In this document: one piece after another, positions 9,318 through 17,482 of the stretch
How the letters are laid out: each line of letters begins with the position of its first letter
Numbering within the stretch: position 1 is the stretch's first letter
DNA from: an uncultured Bacteroidales bacterium
GTDB lineage: Bacteria > Bacteroidota > Bacteroidia > Bacteroidales > UBA932
Reading direction: 5' to 3'
NCBI GenBank assembly: GCA_944323505.1
Contig: CALUST010000030.1
Span: 1 to 64,000, forward strand
DNA: 64,000 nt
Program-made: the position numbers and the translations under genes
The notes under the pieces: model-generated
Told to the model about the DNA's origin: nothing
Database searches by the model: none
The model's input: the letters and a program-made list of their open reading frames with translations, nothing else

Positions 9318-10409
9318 ATGAAAAATCATTTTCTCGGATCTTCCCTCGCTGTCCTGTGCGCCGGAATGATCATGTCCGCAACAGAGGCGGACGCCTGTAC
9401 AGGCATATCCCTGACAGCAAAAGACGGCAGCCATGTCCTTGCCCGTACCTGCGAATGGGGCGGAAGCGACCTTGAAAGCCGCTATGTGATAGTACCCCGG
9501 AACTCAGCCAACACATCTCTCACTCCATCCGGGCAGAACGGACTTGAATACGTCACCAGATATGGCTATGTAGGCATATCTGTCACCCAGGACAGTTTTG
9601 TGACAGAAGGCATGAATGAGACCGGCCTGTCTGCCGGGCTTTTCTTCTTCCCGGGATACGGACAGTACGAGGAATACGACAGTTCCCTCAATTCCTCCAC
9701 AATCGTGGATGTGGAGCTTACAGGCTGGATTCTGGCCAGTTTCTCGACAATCGACGAATTGAAGGATGCCATTGGTTCAATCCATATAGTCGCCACAAGT
9801 CCCCAGGCAGGGACAGCACACTGGCGCATAGCAGAGCCGTCAGGCAGGCAGGTCGTGCTGGAGATTACCGGCGGTAAGCCGCATTTCTATGAGAACAGGC
9901 TCGGGGTTCTCACCAATTCCCCCGGATTTGAATGGCAGATGACCAACCTCAACAATTATGTCAATCTCTTCCCGGGGCAGACCTCTCCGCTGAAACTCAC
10001 TGACAGCGTCACATTGTCACAGTTCGGTGCCGGAGCCGGATTCCTCGGCATCCCGGGAGACGTCACGCCTCCTTCAAGATTTGTCAGAGCGGCATTCTAC
10101 AAGGCTACTGCGCCCCAATATGCCACATCCGAAGAGACAGTGATGGAGACATTCCAGATACTGAACAACTTCGACATTCCTATAGGTATCGAGCACAAGG
10201 CAGGGGAGGCTCCATCGGTCTTGCCGAGCGCAACACAATGGACCACATCCGCAGACCAATCCTCCCTCAGGTTCTATTACAGGACCTGCTGGAACTCCAC
10301 CATAAGATGCATCGATCTGAAGACGATAGACTTCGGGAAAGTGAGCAGGCAGGCCCATCCTCTTGATGCCGTCCGTTCGCAGCCGGTAGAAATGCTGCGT
10401 ATCAAATAG
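9318..10409 (+). CDS. Choloylglycine hydrolase family protein (linear amide C-N hydrolase)
   Basis: Secreted Ntn hydrolase of 363 residues. A signal peptide ends ...TEADA, exposing Cys27 (CTGIS), the family's N-terminal nucleophile after processing. Other active-site equivalents are Arg43 and Glu46 in ARTCEWGG, Asn200 in LTNSPGFEW, and an Arg in PPSRFVRAAF. Bile salt hydrolases usually have Asp where Glu46 stands, so the substrate could be conjugated bile salts, penicillin V-like amides or another N-acyl compound. It is divergent from the peptidase gene with 71 bases between, and is followed by a long perfect hairpin terminator. Confidence 0.88.
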   Translation: MKNHFLGSSLAVLCAGMIMSATEADACTGISLTAKDGSHVLARTCEWGGSDLESRYVIVPRNSANTSLTPSGQNGLEYVTRYGYVGISVTQDSFVTEGMNETGLSAGLFFFPGYGQYEEYDSSLNSSTIVDVELTGWILASFSTIDELKDAIGSIHIVATSPQAGTAHWRIAEPSGRQVVLEITGGKPHFYENRLGVLTNSPGFEWQMTNLNNYVNLFPGQTSPLKLTDSVTLSQFGAGAGFLGIPGDVTPPSRFVRAAFYKATAPQYATSEETVMETFQILNNFDIPIGIEHKAGEAPSVLPSATQWTTSADQSSLRFYYRTCWNSTIRCIDLKTIDFGKVSRQAHPLDAVRSQPVEMLRIK

Positions 10410-10468
10410 TAAGCGGACGAGAGGCCGTGACGGATTCTTAACCGGCACGACACATTTTGATATGAAAT

Positions 10469-10516
10469 ATAAAGCCTTGATTACAATCTGATTAAGATTT
10501 GTAATCAAGGCTTTAT
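10469..10516. terminator. Long perfect inverted repeat, bidirectional-type terminator
   Basis: Two 18-base arms (beginning ATAAAGCCTTGATTACAA and its exact complement) flank a 12-base loop, with T-rich sequence beyond both arms. It separates the choloylglycine hydrolase gene from the next promoter. Confidence 0.8.
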
Positions 10517-10530
10517 TTATAGACTGATAA

Positions 10531-10562
10531 TTTGGTGGAATGACGGATATTGTTTAAATTTG
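10531..10562 (+). promoter_or_regulatory. Consensus Bacteroides promoter
   Basis: TTTG at 10531-10534, 20 bases, then TAAATTTG at 10555-10562. This is an exact fit to the consensus and drives the small unknown gene that follows, leaving a leader of about 65 bases. Confidence 0.75.
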
Positions 10563-10633
10563 ATAGCATGAATGCATGAAATGACGGTATTCATAGACAA
10601 AATCAGGACTTAACCCATTATTATCTGTGAGCC

Positions 10634-11035
10634 ATGATGGAAGACTACATTATCAAAGAGGTCAGCAAGACCAGGGCAGCCGTTGATTCTGTTCTCAAAG
10701 GGCTGTCGATGCTTTCGGGGAAAGCGGATTCTGCGGAAATCCATGATTACGTCAAGACAGAGATGATCGGAAGACTTGACCTGGATATCGATGCCATCCT
10801 GTCGTCAGGCGATTTCATCAATGTCCTTGTTTCCAGATATGGTTTTGACGACAATGATCTCAACAGATTCGCGGAAATCCTCTACACCATGCTAAAGGCT
10901 GATGACGGAAAGGACGAGGCACATACTGTATATGCCAACGCCATCATCAGAATCAACGCCTGGCTGCAGGCAAAAGGAGTGGCATTCTCAATGACAAGGC
11001 ATTATGTCCTTGAGGAAATGAACCGCTATTTCTGA
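10634..11035 (+). CDS. Conserved-looking small protein of unknown function
   Basis: 133 residues, acidic, without signal peptide or membrane segment; mostly predicted helix. I do not recognise the family. It begins MMEDYIIKEVSKTRAAVDS (the second ATG at 10637 is equally possible) and ends EEMNRYF. Support for a real gene is its own consensus promoter, an upstream terminator that makes it a separate unit, codon use like its neighbours, and a tidy tail-to-tail end two bases from the arginine deiminase stop. It is probably soluble and cytoplasmic; no function is proposed. Confidence 0.8.
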   Translation: MMEDYIIKEVSKTRAAVDSVLKGLSMLSGKADSAEIHDYVKTEMIGRLDLDIDAILSSGDFINVLVSRYGFDDNDLNRFAEILYTMLKADDGKDEAHTVYANAIIRINAWLQAKGVAFSMTRHYVLEEMNRYF

Positions 11036-11037
11036 CA

Positions 11038-12300
11038 TCACCATCCGGCGTCCATCCTTGAAAGCGGCATTGTCATACATCTGGCTCCGCCTCCTCCACG
11101 AGGAAGTTCGGAGCCGGATATTGTTATGGCACATCTGCCGGCAATCTCAGCCTTGCCGGATATGACGTCATCAGCCGATATGATGTTGAACCCGTTCTTG
11201 TCGAGTTCTTCCAAGGTATGGATATTCCTCGCGTATGTCAGTATCTGTCCCGGGGCAAGACAGAAGGAATTTGCCCCGCTATGCCATTGCTCCCTTTCCT
11301 GGTCCCATTCGTCACTGCCGCCGCAGACGACAGGCTTGAGATCAATCCCGAGTCTCCGCAAGGCGTAAATGATGTTCCTGACAGGCTTTATAGATGAGAC
11401 GACCCCATCTGTCACTGTTATATCAACTGTCTGGTACTGATGGTCATCCAGGATGAGAGGCTCGAATATCATGCACTTGTCCCTGTCAAGCATGGTGAAT
11501 ACCATGTCGAGATGGATGAATGATTCGGGAGAGTGGGGAAGTTGCTGCACAATGATATGCAGAGTACCTTCGGGATGGCTCTTGCTGAATCTGTCGATCA
11601 TGAAATCGATGCCTTGGGAGGAGGTCCTGGACCCGTTCCCGATGAGGAGTATGTCATCCCTTACCACAAGTATGTCCCCGCCTTCCATGGTGACAGGAGA
11701 ATTTTCAGGATGATAGCCGTTTGCATCTGTGATGCCGCACTCAAAAGCCCCGCTGCACTGGTAGATTGCCTCCATTATGACTGACTCCCTCATCCTGACC
11801 TTGTTGGCCATCTTGCATATCAGCACATTGTCCCCGATAGTGACAGCGGAGTCACGGGTGAAATAGAAGTTGTACAGCGGATAGAGGGCATAATACTCAT
11901 TGGCCAGATATGAGGTGAGGGTGTTAATTTCTGCCGGAAGCCCTTCAATAAGTACTGAGGCAAGGCGGGAGGAATCCATATCCATAAGCCTCTCATAATA
12001 TCGTGTCGCATTTTCCCCGACACAGATCCTGCGGATGAGTTCGGCCCTGTCAATCGCATTGTCAAGCACTTTCTTCAGCAGCGGTCTGACTTCATAGATG
12101 CGGCAGACCTTTGACAGTACGCCATACAGTCTCGAATATTCCTCCTGGGCTATTGAGAGATTGAGGATATCGCTGTAAAGTGCCCTCTGGACATTTCTTG
12201 GTGTCATGTTCTCCACTTCGGCGCCGGGAGAATGCAGCATCACCGCTTCAAGTCTTCCGATTTCCGAGCGGACATTGATTCTAAGGGGAGATGTATTCAT
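11038..12300 (-). CDS. arcA: Arginine deiminase
   Basis: Hydrolyses arginine to citrulline and ammonia. Family motifs are all present: MEGGDILVVRDD, GNGSRTS, SFIHLDMVFTMLD and the C-terminal catalytic cysteine (Cys408) in GGGGARCMTMPL. At 420 residues it is standard length. ATG 12300 is preferred to 12312, because a near-consensus -7 box (minus TATCTTGG, 12328-12335) places the transcript start about 22 bases before it. No ornithine carbamoyltransferase, carbamate kinase or arginine/ornithine antiporter adjoins it, so it is not in a classical arc operon. Confidence 0.94.
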   Translation of the reverse strand: MNTSPLRINVRSEIGRLEAVMLHSPGAEVENMTPRNVQRALYSDILNLSIAQEEYSRLYGVLSKVCRIYEVRPLLKKVLDNAIDRAELIRRICVGENATRYYERLMDMDSSRLASVLIEGLPAEINTLTSYLANEYYALYPLYNFYFTRDSAVTIGDNVLICKMANKVRMRESVIMEAIYQCSGAFECGITDANGYHPENSPVTMEGGDILVVRDDILLIGNGSRTSSQGIDFMIDRFSKSHPEGTLHIIVQQLPHSPESFIHLDMVFTMLDRDKCMIFEPLILDDHQYQTVDITVTDGVVSSIKPVRNIIYALRRLGIDLKPVVCGGSDEWDQEREQWHSGANSFCLAPGQILTYARNIHTLEELDKNGFNIISADDVISGKAEIAGRCAITISGSELPRGGGGARCMTMPLSRMDAGW

Positions 12301-12358
12301 GATGCCCGTCATTTATAACAATTCATCCCAAGATAGGCATTTTATGAAATATTTTCAA

Positions 12359-12366
12359 TACCTTTG
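12359..12366 (+). promoter_or_regulatory. -7 box for the small gene at 12386
   Basis: TACCTTTG matches TAnnTTTG exactly and predicts a start of transcription near 12373, just ahead of ATG 12386. No TTTG is found at the right distance upstream. Confidence 0.45.
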
Positions 12367-12385
12367 GTCCGGAAGTCCGAGTACA

Positions 12386-12715
12386 ATGAAGATAAAAGAG
12401 GAGTTCGGCAATCTTGACGGAGAGCAGGCATGGAAAATGGTTGTCGACTATGTCAAATCCAACGGCACTTTCTGCTCAGTCACAGGCATTCCGTATTCTG
12501 CGGTTTTTGTAGGCAGCTGCATCTTCCTGAAAGGAGGACAGCCGGGCACGAAAAGGTCGGTTGAAGGGGAGTATCTTACAGGCAAGGATTTCATTGCCGC
12601 CTATGACATCATCCGGACATTGGACGAGATAAACACAGGCAAGGTCAAGCCATACATCAGAAGGCAGCAGACACCATTCATGGGGCTGCTTTATTCGTGC
12701 GGCATCATTGAATAA
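12386..12715 (+). CDS. Small protein of unknown function
   Basis: 109 residues from ATG 12386 (MKIKEEFGNLDGEQAWKMV); an in-frame ATG at 12344 would add 14 residues but precedes the likely transcript start. No signal peptide or membrane segment. It has a small hydrophobic core around PYSAVFVGSCIFLKGG, a basic stretch VKPYIRRQQTP and the ending LLYSCGIIE. I do not recognise the family. It is divergent from arcA and converges on gpsA with 28 bases between the stops. Codon use and the independent promoter box support it as a gene; no function is proposed. Confidence 0.65.
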   Translation: MKIKEEFGNLDGEQAWKMVVDYVKSNGTFCSVTGIPYSAVFVGSCIFLKGGQPGTKRSVEGEYLTGKDFIAAYDIIRTLDEINTGKVKPYIRRQQTPFMGLLYSCGIIE

Positions 12716-12743
12716 CAGGGAGTCCTCCGACAAGGCAGGATCG

Positions 12744-13748
12744 TCAGAGCAGGGCCGAGAGTTCTTTCATCCGGCGTCTGGCCGGAGCCTTGGCATACAG
12801 GACATCATACACCATATCGGCTATAGGCATATTCACTTTGTGCTTGAAATTGATATGCCTGATACAGTCCGCGGCAAAATACCCTTCTGCGATCATCGTC
12901 ATCTCGTTCAGTGCGCTTTTGACGGTGCATCCCCTGCCTATCAGCAGTCCGAGACGACGGTTGCGGCTATATATCGAATAGCAGGTGACCAGGAGATCCC
13001 CCAGATATGCAGGTGCCATCGTATTTCTCCGGTCCGGATAACTCTCTTCAAGGAATCTTGTCATCTCATCGGCGCAGTCTGAAATGAGCACTGCCAGGAA
13101 ATTGTCCCCGTAGCCGAGCCCCACGGCCATGCCCACTGCTATCGCATAGATATTCTTCAGGATTGCGGCATATTCTACCCCATAGATGTCGGAGGAGTAG
13201 CTGAGACGGACTGATGAGTTGGCCAGTTTCTCGCCTATGAGCCTGGCATTGTCATCAGATGTGCACACGACAGTGAGGTATGAGAGTCTCCCTTTAGAGA
13301 CCTCTTCCGCATGTGAAGGCCCTCCGATGATGCCTATCTGCTTGAACGAAAGGCTGTACCTGTCCCTGAGATATTCCGCGACCGTCTGATACTCACCAGG
13401 GATGATGCCTTTGATGGCGGACACGATGAACTTGTCTGTCAGCGGCTCTGTCAGCGGCTCAAGAAAATCCTTGAGATATGCGGAAGGGGCAGCCATGATG
13501 ATGATCTCCGAGTTGCGGACGACCTCATTGATGTCATCTGAAGGATGAATGCGTCCGAGATCGAACTCCACTTCGCTGACATATTTCGGATTGCGCCCGT
13601 CAGTCATGACTCCTTCGAGGACTTCAGGATTGCGTATATACCACCATACGTCCGATTCGTTTCTGGTCAGCAGCCCCGCAATGGCCGTCGCCCAACTTCC
13701 ATACCCGATAACGGCACAACGTGCCTCTTTGCCTATCTTATAGTCCAT
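12744..13748 (-). CDS. gpsA: Glycerol-3-phosphate dehydrogenase [NAD(P)+]
   Basis: Reduces dihydroxyacetone phosphate to sn-glycerol 3-phosphate, the backbone for phospholipids; cytoplasmic. The N-terminal Rossmann motif is CAVIGYGSWATAIA (residues 11-24), the conserved segment SAIKGI is present, and the catalytic lysine is in YAAILKNIYAIAVGMAVGLG. At 334 residues it is normal length. A minus-strand TATCTTTG box lies 30-37 bases before the ATG. The phospholipid genes cdsA and psd are elsewhere in the window. Confidence 0.95.
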   Translation of the reverse strand: MDYKIGKEARCAVIGYGSWATAIAGLLTRNESDVWWYIRNPEVLEGVMTDGRNPKYVSEVEFDLGRIHPSDDINEVVRNSEIIIMAAPSAYLKDFLEPLTEPLTDKFIVSAIKGIIPGEYQTVAEYLRDRYSLSFKQIGIIGGPSHAEEVSKGRLSYLTVVCTSDDNARLIGEKLANSSVRLSYSSDIYGVEYAAILKNIYAIAVGMAVGLGYGDNFLAVLISDCADEMTRFLEESYPDRRNTMAPAYLGDLLVTCYSIYSRNRRLGLLIGRGCTVKSALNEMTMIAEGYFAADCIRHINFKHKVNMPIADMVYDVLYAKAPARRRMKELSALL

Positions 13749-13777
13749 TACCTGCTACGGTTCTCAGTTAACGGACA

Positions 13778-13785
13778 CAAAGATA
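13778..13785 (-). promoter_or_regulatory. -7 box for gpsA
   Basis: Minus-strand TATCTTTG, an exact TAnnTTTG match, 30 bases before the gpsA ATG; it lies in the 67-base gap after the nuclease stop. Confidence 0.5.
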
Positions 13786-13815
13786 ACGATAAAAGACGAA
13801 AAAGGAAAACGAAGA

Positions 13816-14673
13816 TCAGAAATCAGTGCAGCCGTACCAGTCGGCACTGCCGTTCTCGGCCTCTACCTTATTTTCAATATTGTCAGGAAGATTGTGGAAC
13901 AGGTCGAATCCCGTCAGAGCCTCGATCTCGTCAATTGTCTTCATCTCTGTCCTCCCGGTCTGGTCAAATACATATCCTATTGCAGTCCAGCCTGTCTCGG
14001 GATCATTCCTCAGCAGGGCCTTGAATACCTGATATGGCACGGCAATATCGTCATTTACCCCCACATATGCAGGCACGTCCCTGGCTCCTTTCCCTGCTGA
14101 GGACGGCACGATGCCTCCTACGATGTATATAGTCGTCGGATACCGGTGTCTTGCCCAGTCGCGGCTTTTCTCCTCGATATCATTCCACTCGTCATGGTTA
14201 AGACTTATGCTCATCGGGCAGATGTTGCTCATATAGAAACACTCGTCCATGGCCTTCTCGCTCCATTTGTTGTCCGCGGCAGGGCAGATGTGCCCTCTTT
14301 CGTAGCGGTATTTCTGATAGTTGTACTGCCTGTCCGGACAGCCCTTGATCTGAGGGTCAGGGACAAAAGCCTCGGTCCCGGGCCTGGAAGCGACATTGGT
14401 GTTCAGACGCTCCCTTGTGAGAATCCATGCCACCCAGTTCGGGATTCTCAGTCCCGGATTGAAAGACACAGTGTACCCTGTCCTGCGGACAATGACTTCC
14501 TGTCCTTTCCTGTCGGCAAATGCCGGCAGTTCATACATATCGGCCCACCTGCGGCCGTCACTGCTTTCTTCTATCGTCTGTGCCTTGACATCATAAGATG
14601 GCGAAAATACGACAGCCAACGCGAATGACAACGATGCCGCCGCCTGAAAAATCCCTTTTCTCATATATTTCAT
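13816..14673 (-). CDS. Secreted DNA/RNA non-specific endonuclease
   Basis: NucA/EndoG-type beta-beta-alpha-metal nuclease of 285 residues. A signal peptide runs to about residue 32 (ending DVKAQ), so it is exported to the periplasm or beyond. The active-site segment reads YERGHICPAADNKWS, with the catalytic His and Glu where DRGH is usual, and the metal-ligand Asn is in YMSNICPM. ATGs at 14673 and 14664 are both possible; the first is taken. It probably degrades environmental nucleic acid for nutrition or competition. No immunity gene is evident next to it, so a toxin role is not supported. Confidence 0.88.
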   Translation of the reverse strand: MKYMRKGIFQAAASLSFALAVVFSPSYDVKAQTIEESSDGRRWADMYELPAFADRKGQEVIVRRTGYTVSFNPGLRIPNWVAWILTRERLNTNVASRPGTEAFVPDPQIKGCPDRQYNYQKYRYERGHICPAADNKWSEKAMDECFYMSNICPMSISLNHDEWNDIEEKSRDWARHRYPTTIYIVGGIVPSSAGKGARDVPAYVGVNDDIAVPYQVFKALLRNDPETGWTAIGYVFDQTGRTEMKTIDEIEALTGFDLFHNLPDNIENKVEAENGSADWYGCTDF

Positions 14674-14736
14674 AACCTTGCTTCTGCAATATTAATAATT
14701 TTTAATCGGATAAGGAGGAATTCGCAGAATAATCAT

Positions 14737-14744
14737 TAAATTTG
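14737..14744 (+). promoter_or_regulatory. -7 box for the nfeD-SPFH operon
   Basis: TAAATTTG, an exact match, 29 bases before the nfeD ATG; no clear -33 TTTG. Confidence 0.5.
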
Positions 14745-14772
14745 AAAAATCTGAACATTTGAATCATTTTAT

Positions 14773-15240
14773 ATGGAAATATGGCATATCTGGGTGATTA
14801 TCGCCCTTGTCCTTGTTGTCGTGGAGATATTCACACAAGGTTTTGCAGTATTCTGCCTGGCGTTGGGGGCTGTCGCGGCAGCCGTGGCAGCGGCTCTCTC
14901 TGCCGGGATAGAAGGACAGCTCATCTGGTTTTCCATCATCACCCTCGTCTCTTTTGTGACTGTGCGTCCATTGCTGCTTAAAGCATTCAGGAAGAGCAAG
15001 AACGGCCGTCTGAGCGGTGTGGATGCCTTGAAAGGGAGGGAAGGCGTAGTCTCGGAGAGGATTTCCCCGGCAGCAAACACAGGCCGGGTGGCGATTGACG
15101 GAGATGACTGGAAAGCAGTCTCGGCTGACGGCGGGGAGTTGGAGAAAGGCGAAAAAGTGACTGTCATCGATGTTGACAGTGTCGTGCTCAAAGTCGCCGG
15201 GAAACCATCCGGTGCCGACAATCAGGAACAATCAAAATAA
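14773..15240 (+). CDS. NfeD-like membrane protein
   Basis: 155 residues. Two to three membrane helices (roughly residues 5-25, 28-48 and 52-68) are followed by a soluble beta-rich OB-fold tail with GREGVVSERISP and a late VTVIDVDSVVLKV strand. This matches the short NfeD1b/YbbK-type partner that sits beside an SPFH protein. The next gene starts 11 bases later and is such a protein, so the pair probably forms a membrane microdomain complex for envelope quality control. The complex is known from the family, not seen here. Confidence 0.88.
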   Translation: MEIWHIWVIIALVLVVVEIFTQGFAVFCLALGAVAAAVAAALSAGIEGQLIWFSIITLVSFVTVRPLLLKAFRKSKNGRLSGVDALKGREGVVSERISPAANTGRVAIDGDDWKAVSADGGELEKGEKVTVIDVDSVVLKVAGKPSGADNQEQSK

Positions 15241-15251
15241 CCGCAAATAAT

Positions 15252-16232
15252 ATGGGAACTATCATCATTGTGGGGCTTATTGCCCTAATTGTAATCATTT
15301 TTGCCCTCATGGGGCTGAAAATCATCCAGCAAGGAGAGACCAAGGTCATCGAAAGGCTCGGAAAGTACCACAGCACGCTTTCATCAGGTATCAATATCAT
15401 ATGGCCCATACTTGACAAGCCGCGCAAAATCTATGTGAGGTATGTCCGCGAAGGCTTCGACGGAGACAGCAGGGTAGTGGTGAGGATGTCAGACAGGATT
15501 GACCTCAGGGAGCAGGTCTATGACTTCCCGGAGCAGAGCGTCATCACCAAGGACAATGTCACCACCCGAATCAACGCCCTCCTGTATTTCCAGATAACGG
15601 ATCCGTTCAAGGCTGTGTATGAGATTGACAATCTGCCGAATGCGATTGAGAAACTGACCCAGACGACACTCAGGAATGTCATCGGTGAACTTGAACTCGA
15701 CGAGACCCTCACATCGCGTGACACAATCAACTCCAAACTCCGCGCTGTCCTGGATGATGCATCCAACAAGTGGGGAGTCAAGGTCAACAGGGTGGAACTC
15801 CAGGACATCACGCCGCCTACCAGCGTGCGGAATGCCATGGAACAGCAGATGCAGGCAGAGCGCGAGAGAAGGGCCAAGATTCTCAAGGCCGAAGGTGAGA
15901 AGACATCTGCCATCCTGAAATCAGAGGGCGAAAAGGAGTCTCAGATTAACAAGGCGATGGCGGACAAGGAGTCACAGATACTTGTCGCCGAGGGAGAGGC
16001 AAAGGCCAAGATACTCCAGGCGGAAGCAGAAGCCGAGGCCATCTCGAAGATAGCCGACGCCATCCGTGGCACAAGTTCAGACCCTGCCTCATATATGCTG
16101 GCCGTCAAATATATCGAGACCATGAAGGAGATGGTCAGCGGCAAGGACAACAAGACTGTCTACATGCCTTACGAGGCATCTTCAATGCTCAGTTCCCTCG
16201 GAGGCATCAAAGACCTGTTTGACAAGAAATAG
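15252..16232 (+). CDS. SPFH/stomatin-family protein (QmcA-like)
   Basis: 326 residues. One N-terminal membrane helix (about residues 3-24) is followed by an SPFH domain (VIERLGKYHSTLSSGINII ... VREGFDG ... LREQVYDFPEQ) and then a charged coiled-coil rich in repeated Lys-Ala-Glu-Gly-Glu units (residues about 205-270). This is the flotillin/stomatin arrangement that assembles rings at the inner membrane, and it is co-transcribed with the NfeD-like gene. QmcA or paraslipin are both fair names; HflK/HflC is less likely, because only one gene is present and FtsH is distant. Confidence 0.92.
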   Translation: MGTIIIVGLIALIVIIFALMGLKIIQQGETKVIERLGKYHSTLSSGINIIWPILDKPRKIYVRYVREGFDGDSRVVVRMSDRIDLREQVYDFPEQSVITKDNVTTRINALLYFQITDPFKAVYEIDNLPNAIEKLTQTTLRNVIGELELDETLTSRDTINSKLRAVLDDASNKWGVKVNRVELQDITPPTSVRNAMEQQMQAERERRAKILKAEGEKTSAILKSEGEKESQINKAMADKESQILVAEGEAKAKILQAEAEAEAISKIADAIRGTSSDPASYMLAVKYIETMKEMVSGKDNKTVYMPYEASSMLSSLGGIKDLFDKK

Positions 16233-16243
16233 CATCTGCCGCA

Positions 16244-17452
16244 TCATCGCGAGCCAGTACAAGTCATTTCTGAAACATACCTGCGGAACCTGTCCAGGGC
16301 ATCGGCAAGCCTTGCCCTCGGGCAGGCAAGGTTCCACCGCATGAAGCCTTCGCCTTCTTCGCCGTACATGGAGCCGGCATTCAGCCATAGGCCGGTCTTT
16401 TCTATAAGATCCTCCTCAAGCCGTTCCGACTCCATGCCGAGATGGCGGCAGTCCATCCATGCCAGGTAGGTACCTTCAAGCTCCACAAGGGGGAAATCGG
16501 GCAGGGAAGTTGCGCAGAAATCCCTCATATACTGCCAGTTGCCCTCAAGGTACCCCAACAATTGCTCCAGCCATTCCTCGCCCTCATCATAGGCTGCAAT
16601 GAGAGCCTCGACACCGAAAGGATTGACATCGCAGACCTCGTTGATGTTTATGGCCCTGTCAATCCTTGACTTCATCTCAGGATTGGCTGTCACGATGTTA
16701 GCAATCTGCAGCCCGGCAATATTGAAGGCCTTGCTCGGAGACACACAGGTGACGCAATTTCTGCTGAATTCCTCTGATATTGAGGCGAACGGGGTGTAGT
16801 TATGTCCGCCGAAGACGAGTTCACAGTGTATCTCGTCGGCTACGACTATGACATCGTGCCTCAGGCATATTTCTCCGATCCGCCTGAGTTCGTCCACAGT
16901 CCACACGCGTCCGGCCGGATTGTGAGGATTGCAGAGCAGCATCAGTTTCACAGCAGGGTCTGACGCTTTTTTCTCCAAGTCATCAAAATCAATCGTATAT
17001 CGACCCAGCGCAGACGCCCCGTCGTCCGAGGCATTCCCGAGGACGAGAGGATTGGATGCAAATGTACAGCCGTTGTTGCGTATGGAAGAATAGAAGCAGT
17101 TGTATACAGGTGTCTGTATCAACACTTTGTCTCCTGGTTGGGTGAAAGCCTTGATGATGGCTGATATTGCCGGTACGACCCCGATGGTATATATTACCTG
17201 CTCCTTTTCTATCTCCCAGCCATGACGTCGGGCAAACCATCCGGAAAGGGCCTCATAATATGAGTCCCGCACCTTGGTATAGCCGAATATCCCGTGCTCA
17301 AGTCTCTTGCGCAATGCCGTCATTATCGGTTCGGCGACGCGGAAATCCATATCAGCCACCCATAGCGGCAGAATGTCCTTCCTGTCTGTCCCGTCCCATT
17401 TGTAAGAACCGCTTCCGCGGCGGTCAATCATCTCGTCAAAATCGTATTTCAT
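16244..17452 (-). CDS. MalY/PatB-type PLP-dependent C-S lyase
   Basis: 402 residues, fold-type I aminotransferase fold, cytoplasmic. The N-terminal FDEMIDRRGSGSYKWD and LPLWVADMDFRVAEP are typical of MalY/PatB beta-C-S lyases. The PLP lysine is in CVSPSKAFNIAGLQ, and the cofactor Asp/His region is VVADEIHCEL. It probably cleaves cystathionine or related thioethers; transamination cannot be excluded. It follows the MATE gene by 30 bases in the same direction, suggesting co-transcription, and converges on the SPFH gene with 11 bases between stops. Confidence 0.92.
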   Translation of the reverse strand: MKYDFDEMIDRRGSGSYKWDGTDRKDILPLWVADMDFRVAEPIMTALRKRLEHGIFGYTKVRDSYYEALSGWFARRHGWEIEKEQVIYTIGVVPAISAIIKAFTQPGDKVLIQTPVYNCFYSSIRNNGCTFASNPLVLGNASDDGASALGRYTIDFDDLEKKASDPAVKLMLLCNPHNPAGRVWTVDELRRIGEICLRHDVIVVADEIHCELVFGGHNYTPFASISEEFSRNCVTCVSPSKAFNIAGLQIANIVTANPEMKSRIDRAININEVCDVNPFGVEALIAAYDEGEEWLEQLLGYLEGNWQYMRDFCATSLPDFPLVELEGTYLAWMDCRHLGMESERLEEDLIEKTGLWLNAGSMYGEEGEGFMRWNLACPRARLADALDRFRRYVSEMTCTGSR

Positions 17453-17482
17453 GTCAGATACTTTATTTTACGTGTGAATATG

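Noticed and set aside
13816..14673. Toxin-immunity pair based on the secreted nuclease
   Set aside because: It has an ordinary signal peptide and no secretion-system tag, and the neighbours are gpsA and nfeD with no immunity-like gene.
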